64,000 nt of DNA from Mycocentrospora acerina (taxonomy: Eukaryota; Ascomycota; Dothideomycetes; Pleosporales). The position numbers were made by a program, and so were the translations under genes. Below, one piece after another: positions 20,350 to 30,953 of this stretch; positions within the stretch are counted from its first letter, which is position 1; every line of letters begins with the position of its first letter. Under the pieces are notes generated by a model. That model did no database searches and was not told where the DNA came from. It worked only from the letters and a program-made list of their open reading frames with translations. The DNA is taken from contig JAKUHH010000035.1 of the NCBI GenBank assembly GCA_022701365.1, forward strand, positions 62,001-126,000, in the 5' to 3' direction.

Positions 20350-21631
20350 GTTGGAGGTTGTGGACTTGATCTTTATAAGGCGTGGTCAGCTCGTCTGAAG
20401 CGGTCGTATAGTAGCATCTTTCACTAGTCAACGTACGAGTGCTGGACGCTCAGGTCAGGTTGCGGTCTGGATTACTGCGCGGCGGAGAGCTGGTGGAGAG
20501 CTGAGCAGTGCGCCACACAAGAAGCTGAATGCGATAGCAATTGGAGGGCGAAAGCGAGTTGGGAGAGTGATTGGGTGCGGTGACGAGACAATTGAGTGTT
20601 TGGAGAGGAAGAGAGGCAGAGAGAGAAGGCAAGAGAAGTAGGCAAGCGTGTGGATGGAAAAGGTTGTTTTTTCGGCGCATAAACGTCGCCTCGGACTCAA
20701 GACAGTCATATGCTCCCACATGTTTAGATTCTTTTCGAGGTGGGGTCCGCCGACTGGCGCCCGCCCATTCGCCTGCAGAGCTGCTAGGTACGCTGCTACA
20801 CGCTCTGCCCTGTGCCAAGCACGCAGCGATCTCGCTCACCGACAACTGCGGCTCTCTTGTTGGCTGCGCCGTCCGACCTGTTGGTGTCGAGGCCAGGGGG
20901 GGCACGACGTCCGACTCCTACATGCACGCTGCGCCGGGCGTCACCTAGTCATCAATCCCAATGAATCCCAATGGATGTATTGCCAATCGCGTCATCAATC
21001 GCCTGCTCGTGCTCGACGTCGACTACCCCTTGAAATAGTCGAGCTGAGCACATGCTTCTCAGCTCAAATGCACAGCCATGGCTGCATGGCTGGCGGGCGT
21101 GCTAGTTGTGTGTACACGCCGACTTCCTTCACGGCGCCCATTCGAGTCACGGGACGGTGTCCATCCCAGTCGAGTCACGGGACATTGCCCAAACCATCCA
21201 AGTCACGGGACATCGTGTGCAACACGCCGGGTCGCCATACCCTCCCCGCGCCGCATCATCACGGCCGCGCGCATCATCGTCATCATCATCGTAGGGCCTC
21301 GACCGCATGCATACCACCGTGAACAGCCTGGACAAGGCAGAGGCTCTTCCCCACAGGATCGCTTGCCGATCAGCAGGCGTGCGACTCCACCCAGCCAGTG
21401 TGAATTGATGCAACGCCTGAAACGTGCCATCGGCCCTTAGTAACTTCCCCTGATGACCTCGTTGCCGCTCCTGCGTCAAAAGAAATGCGATCAGCACGTC
21501 CATGACCAACTCGAGTTCATCTCTGCTCGTCTGCCCGCCATTTCGTCCTTTGACAACCGGCCATTACCGAACAAACGCGTCAACCGTGCTGTGCCCACGT
21601 TAACCTACCCCACCCACTACACACAGTCCAC
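20350..21631. other. Divergent intergenic region, DAHP synthase and 21632 gene
   Basis: About 1.3 kb containing the promoters of both neighbours. A TTTATAAGG TATA-like sequence lies about 20-30 bp upstream of the DAHP synthase start. A triple direct repeat (21142-21211) is listed separately. An exact ACGCGT occurs at 21575-21580, 52 bp before the next gene. No supported ORF. Confidence 0.5.
21142..21211 (+). repeat. Three direct copies of AGTCACGGGAC
   Basis: TCGAGTCACGGGAC occurs at 21142-21155 and 21170-21183, and CAAGTCACGGGAC at 21199-21211. The copies start 28 and 29 bp apart, and the DNA between them is not conserved. Regular spacing of a short core with unrelated spacers resembles repeated protein-binding sites more than a simple tandem duplication. 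Confidence 0.75.
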
Positions 21632-22617
21632 ATGTTTGCCATGAACACGAAACGGCGCAGAGACGACGACGACGACCATGACGGCCTTGGTGATGAGTCT
21701 AGTTTCAAGGTGCGTATTGCTGTCAAGTGTCGCAAAATACAAATCGCTGATTATTCACGCAGAGGTTCCGCTCGGTGGAGGAGCAGCAGGTCGACCATGG
21801 AATCACGCAGTCGCCTATTTCGTCGTTGGATAAACTTTTCCAACCGTCACATACGCCCTCGCCATCAATCGCCATTACAGACCTACAGGCCATGACCCCA
21901 GCACCTAGTGAGTGCGCCAACTCTCCAGAGCGATTTTTCGATGGCCAATACAGGCATTCGTCCCAACCAGATACCACGGATATGGACATGGACATGAACA
22001 TGGACATTGAACTGGAAATGGACAATGGCTACGACGACACAGATGTCCGCAGCCAGCCTGAAGAAGATTCGCCCTTTGGTGGTAGTCTCTTCATGCGCCC
22101 ACCCATGCTCAACACCTCCCTCTCCGCACCCTACTCACCGCACAACACTGGCCGCATACCTACACCCATACATCCAAATTTCAACAGAAGTGGAATGAAC
22201 GGACTCGGCTTCCCCAGCAGCGGCGCAGCCGGCGGAATGAGCATGCCGTCCATGCGCACTCCACAGCAGCAACTACAGCCCACTTGGCAAACAGTTCGAG
22301 AAGACAAAGACGAGGACCGCAGCCGACGCATGCCCTCGCCCATCTCCGAGGACGAAGACGTAGCCGACTCGCCCATTGAACTCACGCAGTCCCAAATGTC
22401 ACGACTTAGCGTGTCGTTTGACGAAATGGACACGGAGGTCGACACTGAGGCCGACACGGAGGGGCTCACTATACGTGCCGCACCCCCGACACCGCGCAGC
22501 GGAAGGAAGAGGAGTGGCGCATTCACGGGAACAGGACGATTGGTCATGGGGTTTCGCGACGATTGCGAAAAGTGCAGATTGAAAGTTCCAGGTCATTATT
22601 CACATTTTCCGCCATGA
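21632..22617 (+). CDS. Uncharacterised acidic fungal protein with conserved-looking C-terminus
   Basis: Exons 21632-21709 and 21763-22617 with a 53-bp intron (GTGCGT/GCAG) give 310 residues. I do not recognise the family. The N-terminus has a KRRRDDDDD cluster that could act as a nuclear signal. The middle is Ser/Pro/Met-rich with many SP and TP sites, a run of Asp-Met pairs near residue 110, and acidic repeats (DTEVDTEADTE). The last 35 residues are compact, RKRSGAFTGTGRLVMGFR then DCEKCRLKVPGHYSHF, and look like the only folded or binding part; one CxxC pair is present. A nuclear phosphoprotein is possible, but this is inference. A second in-frame ATG is at 21641. Confidence 0.75.
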
Positions 22618-23814
22618 TGAAAAAAAATCAGGTCTACTATACTTGGAATGGAAGGGTTATGAAGACATGTTGAGGCGTTTACTGTTAGGAATTGGGAGCA
22701 TTTGCTGTCAAGATTGGGCGTTTACTGTGGGGATTGAGCGTTTTGGTGAGGGAAGGGAAGGGTAGGAAGGTTGCATCTTGGAGTTTACAACAATGGCCAT
22801 ACCACGCATCACGTCTTACCATACCATACCATTACACTACATTACATTACACTACACATTGGAGCAGGAAGGGCAGGTCTATCCAGTATCCAACAACACG
22901 GCACAAATACGAGTAACGAGACACAATATACAAGAATACATGTTATCAGTATCATCGCATTAAACGCCCCCACCATGTTGAAACTCCCTCCTTCACCATG
23001 CTCATGCTCATGCTGATCTCACCTCTCCCCCTTTTTTCCTTCCTTTACGGCAAAACGGCTTCACGGCTTTGACGGATCCACATCAACGGTCTCTGAAAAA
23101 TACCCGACAATGACCATGACGCATAAAACACTACCTATTTATTCACCCATCCAGCCACCTAGCTAGCTGACTAGCTAGCTAGATAGATAGATAGATGAGA
23201 CATGATGATGTCAAACAACTAGGTAGGTAATTGGGTAGTTAGGTAGGTAGATGGATATCTAAGCGAGCGAGGGGTTAAAGAAGAAGAAGCAGAAGAAGAG
23301 AGCGGGAAAACACAAAGGTGGAACACTAGTCGACTAGCCATGTTTAGTTTAGTCGAGGTGGTGAGTGACATGTATGTAGCCATGTGTATAGGTATAAATT
23401 ATATGAGTTAGGCTAGGGATACTACCCTCTTATCTTACGCTATCTTGTTTAGTCTGTGTTTTCATGTTTCCATGTTTCCATGTTTCCATGTTTCCAATAT
23501 TTCTTCTAGGGTCTGTCTGTGTGTCTGTGTGTCTGTGTGTCTGTGTGTATACTATGTATACTATGTATGTATGTGTAGATGTAGCGTGTTTAGGGAAATG
23601 AGGTAGGTTGGGGTGGGATTGGTTGGATGGGGATCAAGGAGAGAATTTGTGAAACGGAACGAAAACAATGTCAAGGGGGAGTGATGCAGGGTCTCTCTCT
23701 CTCTCTTGTTGTTATTCTTTCCCTTTTCCCGTGTTTGTGCAAGGGTTGTTGGATATGCGGGGTTTGAGGAGGAGGGGTTGATTCAGTTCTTGTTGGTTGG
23801 ATATCTGACCGGCA

Positions 23815-23857
23815 TGCCTGCCTGCCTGCCTGCCTGCCTGCCTGCTTACCTGCCTGT
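23815..23857 (+). repeat. CCTG tetranucleotide microsatellite
   Basis: About nine CCTG units with one interruption (TTAC), in the 3' flank between two convergent genes. Confidence 0.9.
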
Positions 23858-24215
23858 TTGACTCGGCTTGCCTTGACTCAACTTGACTCGGCTTGTCTCG
23901 TCTATGAGAGGAAGGTGGACAGAACAAATCGCAGACTGGATAGAGCTATAGCCAAAGCTATGACAACAACAACAACTATATATATATATCCACTTAAAAA
24001 AGATAAGATAAGAAATGACGAGAATTGAAGGAGGAAATCTTGGGAAAATAAATGAGAAGAGGAAATAATGTACAATGATTGAGTGACCGATTGACTGCCA
24101 ATGGATTGATTGGCCAACTGACAAAAATGTCAGACGGCAAGGATGAAACAAAAAAAAAAGGAGAAACACCACACCACACTACACTAGGTATGCCGCACTA
24201 TACTACACCCCCCAG

Positions 24216-24245
24216 CCAAACCAAACCAAACCAAACCAAACCAAA
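24216..24245 (+). repeat. CCAAA pentanucleotide repeat
   Basis: Six consecutive CCAAA units, ending in CCAAATC. Confidence 0.9.
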
Positions 24246-24432
24246 TCAGATCAACCTAAACGCCATGGAAGAAAAATTCCCAACGGCCAATCCCGTTTCC
24301 AAGCCCGTCATTATCCCAGGTTCCACATGCTTCATACTGCATACTGCATACCGCATACCACATACCGCACACCGCACACTCAACACTAAAGCACCGGCGG
24401 TAAAATCATCCCATCGTCAAACACCCGTCTAC

Positions 24433-26939
24433 TCATTCCCCCCCTTTTGTTCCCCCCATCTTCTCAATATTGCTCAATAGCCTGCTCTTACTTGCTGCAC
24501 TCCCCCCACTTGTGCTTCTCCCCAATGCACTCCCACCACTACCGCTGCTGTTCTGGAACCCAAAGCCTCCAGGGGCCCTCATCCCGCTTTGTTTCTGCGG
24601 CCTGTCACCGACTGCGCTCCCGGGCCTTCCCCCGCCGAGACTCGACCCGGGCCTAGATGTTGTCGAGCTTCCTCCCGCAAGGAAGCCGGTGTTGCGCATG
24701 GCTTGTTCCGGTGCCGCGCGTGGCGTAGGGGCTGATGACTTTGTCGTCACTGGTGCCGGTGTCGGGGGCGCGCCACCTGCCGTCGAGCGGCGGAAATCCT
24801 GCTGCTGCATTTCTTCCATCTTCTCGCCGCACAAGGAGAGCATTTGCTCAGCGGCAGCGACCAATTCTCCCTTTTCCACGCGCTCGGCCTCGAGCTCCTC
24901 GAGGGTGGTTGCGTGGGACTGGCGTAAGGATTGGAGTTCGGATTGAAGGCCTGCGAGGCGGGCTTTGAGGTTTTCGAGCTCGGCGCGTTGAGACTCGAGA
25001 CGAGCGAGGTCCGAGGGGTTGGAGGCAGTGTCGGCCGTGGGACGGTGTTTGGCGGGACTGAACGTGTCGTCGCGGTGCTTTTCTGCTTCCTCAACTTGAC
25101 TCTCCAGACGGATGATTTGGAGGCGGAGTTCTTTGCAACGCTCGTCGGCTTTCTTTTGGTAGTTGTCTTTGAGCGCCTTGATCTTCTTCTCGTGCTTAGC
25201 TTTGTACGCCGAGTGCAGGTCTCGCGCGACCTCGTTAACTTTTTCGGCAATGGCGGTTTGGCACTCCACTTCAGTGTAAATCTTCTTCTTCTCGTCGCCT
25301 TCGTCGTCGTTGATAAAGGTGGTCATGTCGACGTTCTTGCTCTCGGCTTCAATGAGTCTGGTCTCGAGCTCAGACGATCTGGAGTCTGCCTCTTCTGCGC
25401 GTCTCTCTGCTTCGACCAGCCGTGTGAGCAATTGATCGCGCTCAGCGTCGTTGTGGGCCATCTCAGACTGCACGTTCTGCAGCAGCTCTTGAACCTCCTC
25501 GCCCTTCTTCTTCCAGTCCACCATCTGTGCCTCTGCATACTCGCGCGCTGAACGCTCATCACGGACAATCTCCTGCGCCTCACCAACGCGACGCTCAGCA
25601 TCAGCAATGGCTTTAGCTAGTGAAACCACCTCAGCTTCCTTTCCAGATAAGCTGGCTGTGAGTGAGGAGATTTGAGACTGGAATTGCGACTTCAATGACT
25701 CCATCTCACGAATAGTAACTGTGGGTAGCGACCGTGGCGTTGGTGGGGGAGGCAGTTCAAAGTCGAGGAGATTGAGCAGCTGGCGGCTCTGGCCGGGGGT
25801 GGAAGGGACAAAGTTTCCGCCTTTGGCAGGTGACCGTTGGTTTTGGTAATAGGAACGGAGGTTGGAGTCGTTTGTGGATTTGGTGGGCGAGGTGCGACTG
25901 CGCGACGAAGAGCCGCGACGCGCTGTGCCGTATGACTCGAATTGTGCGGTGAAGTCGAGAAGGAGATTGGTTGTATCGTTCTCCTTGTATGCTGTGCGGC
26001 GCGGTGTCGGTGAAGGTGTGCGCTCAGATCGACGGACTGTGGACGGTGTCATTTGGGCGCGGGCGCGGGGTGTTGCCTGTGTGTATTTGTTAGCATAGTC
26101 ACAATCGAGTTCTGGTTTGCCCTTACCTCTGGATTGTCCAGGCTGTCGTTCTTTGTGGGGCTCTTCTTCAAGGAAGCAAACTTTGTCATGTCCAGGCCTG
26201 GCATCTCCGAGAACATGCTGAAGCCTGTGTCGTCAATGTCGGCAGAGGTGGCGTCTGGCCCATCCGGGTTGTATTCTGTATTTTCATTCTCTAAATCCAG
26301 GTCGAAGTGGTCGTCGTACATCTTTTGCCTCTTCAAGCTCTCGAAGCTATCCGCGTGCGACTCGTCTGTAAACTGCATGGCGACCGTCAAGCCTTCATTG
26401 TCGCGAAGCTCCCTGTGAGACGAGGGCGATGGGCGCTTCGAAGGTGTGGGAAGAACCTGAGGGGCGATTTTGTTGAGCGATGGTGTTTGCTGGTGAAGAT
26501 CTACCGAAGGGTGTCGCGACGACTTTGAAGGCGAGTGCACGACGCTCATCACAGAGCCAGACCGATCCCTGGGAGTGGCTTTGACTGGCGAGCTCTTCTT
26601 GGGACTGTTGCAAGCAGAGCTATTCTCCTTGAGGGCTGCCTCCTCAAAATCCTCCATGAGGTTCTTTGTTGGCATTTTGACCGGACTGGAGCGCTCCTTG
26701 AGCCCGAACCTCTTTTCCGACGATACTCTAAATGCCGACTGTGGCATATTCTCGTCGTCGTCTTCGTCAAAGTCGATGAGCTGTCTGGGTGGAGTAGGGG
26801 CCACATTTTCTTGGTTGTCATCGCCTTCAAAATGCGCAACAAATGGCGACGAGGGCGGTTCGTCTGCGTAGATGTCGTCGTCGAATTGCATATTTGTGTT
26901 TAGTTTCTCTGGAGAGACTATGGACATTGGTTCCGCCAT
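24433..26939 (-). CDS. Coiled-coil spindle/microtubule protein, TACC-like
   Basis: Exons 26127-26939 and 24433-26076 with a 50-bp intron (26077-26126) give 818 residues. The first 390 residues are disordered and full of Ser-Pro/Thr-Pro sites (for example SSPVK, ATPRD). A long coiled coil follows from about 390 to 705. Within it, about 535-590 (EVECQTAIAEKVNEVARDLH, YKAKHEKKIKALKDNY) resembles, as I remember it, the fungal TACC domain of Alp7-type proteins, which load a TOG polymerase onto spindle poles and microtubules. The tail is Gly/Ser-rich and basic. The family call is from memory; another spindle-pole coiled-coil protein is the main alternative. Tandem ACGCGAA motifs lie about 85-100 bp upstream of the start. 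The start at 26939 gives an acidic N-terminus with DDDIYADEPPSSPFVAHFEG. Confidence 0.6.
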
Positions 26940-27688
26940 TGTGAGTGAGGGCCCAATGTAAATATAAAAGAAAGAGTCAATGCTGCGAGGGGTCAGTGTT
27001 TGTGGAGTGGAGAGATTGCAGACGCGAAAACGCGAATGTGCATGTTGTGTTTGGATGGATGGTTGCTAGCAACAAACGCACAGACCATGCACTGGTTCAA
27101 AACTAGTGTCTGTAGACTTGTTACTCTTTTAGCAATTGATGTAAGATGTGACTTTAAGCCTGTTGAGAATTAGTTTTTTTGTGTATTATAGGTACAGAAC
27201 ATTCAATTAGCATCTATATTGGGACCATGTACTGACTCACGACTTACCCATCATCTTTATACTATTTATTAAACCGCTACCCATTCCTACAAAGCGAAAA
27301 GAAAGAAAGAAAGAACGTCTCATCCAATCTTCTTTAAATAATTTCCAGAAAATATAAGAGTGTGATAAAAGACTAAAGGTTTACAGACTAACACGTCTAT
27401 GTGAATATCAAGTCCAGTATATCATCAAAGTTTGAATACTAAACTCGATGCGTCAAGGATAAGCATTAGTACCCAGCATGTTTAGTAGAAAAGAGGTGGT
27501 AAAATGAGCATTGAATATTGAAAATTGATTCAAGTATGCTTATCGTTCAACACAAGTCGAAGCCTCTTTACTGTGGCTTAAAAACGGACGTTGATACAAA
27601 TTCTCTATGCCAAAAACCCCACACATACAACGCCGTCTAAAAGGTTGGAGGCTCTTTATAATATTTACTAGCCTTTCTTAAAAATCAA
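26940..27688. other. Intergenic: TACC-like gene promoter, VPS9 gene 3' flank
   Basis: About 750 bp, AT-rich in the middle. Near the TACC-like gene, 27022-27037 reads ACGCGAAAACGCGAAT, two tandem ACGCGAA units. I see no gene. Confidence 0.55.
27022..27037 (+). promoter_or_regulatory. Tandem ACGCGAA motifs upstream of TACC-like gene
   Basis: Two abutting 8-bp units, ACGCGAAA and ACGCGAAT, lie 83-98 bp upstream of the start codon at 26939. They combine the MCB core (ACGCG) with the SCB tail (CGAAA). Binding by an MBF/SBF-type factor is inferred from similarity to yeast sites. Confidence 0.4.
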
Positions 27689-30092
27689 TCAGTGGTTGAT
27701 AGCACTCCTCATAGCTGCAGCTAATCTTTGATAATCCTTCAACAAGTCGTCCACTTCCTTCAACTTCAAATCCTGCGCATCCTTTGCTTCCATAAACTTC
27801 TTTAGTGGAGGCGTTGTCTTTTTTAATTGTTCCAGCGCTGCCAGTGCCCTTGTCCCCTTGTCGTCTGTTGGTGTCAGGTCGCCTGTCCCTGTCCGACTCA
27901 GAGGTTCTGGAGAGACGGAGGGCTTGCTCTCGACTGCAGGAGACGGGAGAACTGGGGTACTGTTACTGCTAATGGCGCGTCCAAAGCGAGGAAGTACGTT
28001 GATGCTTGCAAGCCGGTTCAAGGGGTTGAGGCTGTTGCCCATGCTGCGGACTGAATCAAGGGCCGAAGGACTGGGTGCTGGGGGGTCAATCTTAATAGGG
28101 GCTGGTGATGGTGCCTTTTCTTCGACGGTAGCAGGTGGGAGGATAACGCGTCTCCCACTCCCGGCATTGCTTGCCCCTGAACGCGTCGAGTCGACACTGC
28201 GGTCGCGTATTTGTCTTCTGCCAGCAAACAGATCCGTCATTTTTGCCCCGAGTTCTTTGTTGGCTGGAGCTTCATGGCGGTCGTCTCCGTGTATTGAACT
28301 TGTAGCACTGATACTCAAGGCGTCTTCATCGTGGGTTAAGCGGGTGGGAGAGCCGACCAATTTCATGGCATCCTCTAGTGTTTTGGGTAGTTCGGGTTGT
28401 TCTGGTATGGATCCGTTGGGATTGCTTTCACGTGCGCCCCCAAAGAAGAATTTAAAGCTGGTATCCAGTGTGTTGTTGATTCTGCCGAGTGCCTGATCGG
28501 CAGAATCGAGGATTGATTCGCGGACAGCATCCGAAGCCGCCTCGATTCTGTTTGTTTGTGTTTGAATCAGATTACTCAGACGACGTTGTGCTTTTGTGGT
28601 GGTGGGGCTCGACGGCTCCTTTGTGATGGTAGGTGAGGTTGGCGTGGCTGGGATTTGGACCAGGTCTGGCGCTTGTGCTAGTCCCAAAGCCATGGGAGTG
28701 ATTTCAGTTTTGGGCGTTGATGGCCTTGAGTTTGACCTCTCGCGCGGAGGTTGCTCTCCAGCTCGGAGCGACGAGAGGTCAACCGTCTCCAAGAAGGAAA
28801 TGGCGGCTTCTAAGGTGACTAGACAATAGGCCGTCTCCCCGTCCATGCGGCTTGAGCCACGAAACCTCTGGATAAAGTTGAGGTCGCTGACAACATTTAG
28901 GTAGACGGGTGGCATTGTAATGAGGGCATAAATCAAGGTAGGCAGGATTTCGTCTGCTGAAGAAGTGGTGGGGAAGATTTTGGAGAGGGCCTCGACAATG
29001 GACTTGTGTGCAGCAGTGAGATGTTGAATTTTCCCGAGTGGGTATTTCTCATCATTCATCTTCAGAATGTCCTGGCGGGCAGTAGACAGAAACTCGCGAA
29101 TCTCAATCTCCGACTCGTTTGCTTTGCGACGCTCCTCTTCGGTCAACTCCTCGCCGCCCGTCATCAGGAGCTCTTTGAGGCCAATGCCGATGAGGGTAAA
29201 GGAAGCGGTTCGTGAGCGGAGCTTGTGGTCGCGCTCCTCGTCGTCGGTGCTACGATGGCGCCATATCCTCTGGTAGACCTTTTCACAGACGGCGCGCTCG
29301 ACGGCCTCCTCGAGGGCGAGACGCTTTGCTTCGAGCAGCTTTCGGGCCTTTTTGCGGTCTGACATTTCGGTAGCACTGAGCATCTGCTGCTCTGCGGCAT
29401 GGTCTGTTCCTGCGCGTATGGAGCCTGGTCTACTCGAGGGGGCCGAGCCTTTTTTGGCGACAAACGAGTCGCTGGTCAGGCGAGCAGAGAGGGTGGCTAT
29501 GTGGGTGCTGATTTTGGCCGAGGCGCGGGTGTAGAAGTCCTGGAAGAGGTCGGAGAGGGCGTCGGCGGAGAGGGGACTGGGGTGGACTTTTGCGGAGAGG
29601 GATTCGAGGAAGCTGGGGGTAAATTAGTATGGTGGTGGTGGTGGTGTAGGTAGGTAGTGAGTGAGTGAGTGAGTGAGTGGGTGAGTGAGTGAGTGAGTGA
29701 GTGAGTGAGTGAGTGAGTGGGTGAGTGAGTAGATGAGTGAGTGTATGAACGAGTGTATGAGTGACTGCATGTGGGATTGAGTAATGAAAAGAAATAGGCA
29801 TTACTGACCGCTCAGTAAGACTCCGAATCTCAATGGGCAGCTCCTCAAAGGCATCAGGCAGTCGAGCCTGGGGACCATCTTGTTCTATTTGGCCGTCGGG
29901 CTGCTTCTGGGCAAAGACGTCTGCGGTCTCGTCTTCCTCGGGGACCATGTTGGTCTTGAGGGGGTCGAGGATGGAGGAGGCATTGGGGCCTTGGAGGGTG
30001 TTGGAGCGGCTGCGCGGAAGCAAGGCCTTGGGTGCAGATTCGAGGCGGGTAAAGGAGCGCGAGGTGTGCAGGTTGCCAGGGCGTTGTGCCAT
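27689..30092 (-). CDS. VPS9-domain protein, probable Rab5-type GEF
   Basis: Exons 29809-30092 and 27689-29612 with a 196-bp intron (donor GTCAGT, branch TACTAAT, acceptor CCCAG) give 735 residues. After a disordered N-terminus comes a helical region (ALEEAVERAVCEKVYQRIW, about 190-215) and a VPS9 domain at about 270-375: QDILKMNDEKYPLGKIQHL, SSADEILPTLIYALI, NFIQRFRGSSRMDGETAYC and LVTLEAAISFLE. These are the conserved parts of VPS9 exchange factors, which load GTP on Rab5/Vps21 at endosomes. The C-terminal half is Ser/Pro-rich and disordered, and the extreme C-terminus is a short coiled coil. The layout is closer to Muk1 or metazoan GAPVD-like GEFs than to Vps9 itself, since I see no CUE domain. 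ATG15 lies divergently across 861 bp. Confidence 0.88.
29655..29764 (+). repeat. GAGT tetranucleotide microsatellite inside an intron
   Basis: More than 20 GAGT units with a few GGGT, GATG and GTAT variants fill over half of the 196-bp intron of the VPS9 gene. The gene is transcribed from the other strand, so the RNA would carry an ACTC repeat between the donor and the TACTAAT branch site. Confidence 0.92.
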
Positions 30093-30953
30093 GGCGGCGG
30101 GGGGGTGGGGGGGGTGTTCAGTGGAGGTGTTGAGTGGGGGTGTTTAGCAGGGCGTGTGGGGAGTGGTGGGAGTGGAGGTGCATTGGGGTGGTGATGGTGA
30201 CGGTGATGGTGTTTGTGTTTGTGATGAAACCAAACGTCGCGCTCGTGGGGTCAACGTCATGCGCTCGGTAGCGGCGGAGCTTGGGGGGAGCAACGCGTCG
30301 TGGCCCGTGGCGGGGTTGGCAGATGCGCAGATTGGCCGTGTAGGAGGGGCGTGTGTCTGCAATCGTGCACGACAGCGGAAGCGACGAGGAATAGCAGTTA
30401 TAGTAGTAATAGTAACAATAGTAGTAATAGTGTTAGGAACAGCAGCAGCAGCAGAAGAGAGGCAGGCAGCTGTTATCACGCATTGGACCCGTCGACGTGC
30501 ATGCACAACACACCCGCATGCACCGCTCCCACACGACACCACACGACATCACACCGACATGGCCAGGCCAGGACAGGACGGACTGCACACGGACAGGGCC
30601 GGACAGGGACATGGATGGCCGTGCTAACCCGCTCCAGCCAAGGGCCGGCGGCGTGCGTGAACCGCGAGGCCCCAGGCACTTGGCGTGGACTTGTCCCATA
30701 TGCGGTAGATGCGTGTGTATGGATGGATGGATGTTAGTCCACGTTCCCCACTGGCTGGCTGGCGCTAGAGCAATGCATGACCGCATCGAGCCACGGCCTC
30801 TACTTGCACTCGTCTTCATCTTGACCGGCTGCTCTTGCTGCCTGCACACTGCAACTGCACGCTGCACACTGCATACTATGCATCAGACACTGCATGCACC
30901 ACGCTGAGACAAGACAAGACAAGACAACACAACACAACACAACACAACACACG
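30093..30953. promoter_or_regulatory. Divergent promoter region, VPS9 gene and ATG15
   Basis: 861 bp between two start codons facing away from each other. It has a TAATAG/TAGTAA-type repeat near 30398-30432, a (CAG)5 run near 30440-30453 and, directly before ATG15, ACAAG/ACAAC pentanucleotides (30908-30952). I assign no specific factor site. Confidence 0.5.
30908..30952 (+). repeat. ACAAG/ACAAC pentanucleotide repeat abutting ATG15 start
   Basis: Four AAGAC-type units followed by about five CAACA units end directly before the ATG15 start codon. The repeat is probably in the 5' leader and would make it purine/CA-rich and unstructured. Confidence 0.85.

Larger units (their letters stand above)
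22618..24432. other. Repeat-dense region between convergent genes
   Basis: About 1.8 kb of 3' flanks full of simple repeats: CCATA/ATTAC units near 22817-22856, CTAG/GATA near 23157-23197, AGGT near 23220-23250, CATGTTTC units near 23463-23495, CTGTGTGT units near 23513-23550, CCTG near 23815-23857, TGACTC-containing degenerate units near 23857-23895, CCAAA near 24216-24245 and CATACNGCATAC units near 24330-24380. I see no supported gene. Confidence 0.75.

Noticed and set aside
19391..20398. 335-codon open frame on the plus strand opposite DAHP synthase
   Set aside because: It is a shadow of the conserved minus-strand coding sequence; it has no independent motifs and disregards the clear DAHP synthase exons.
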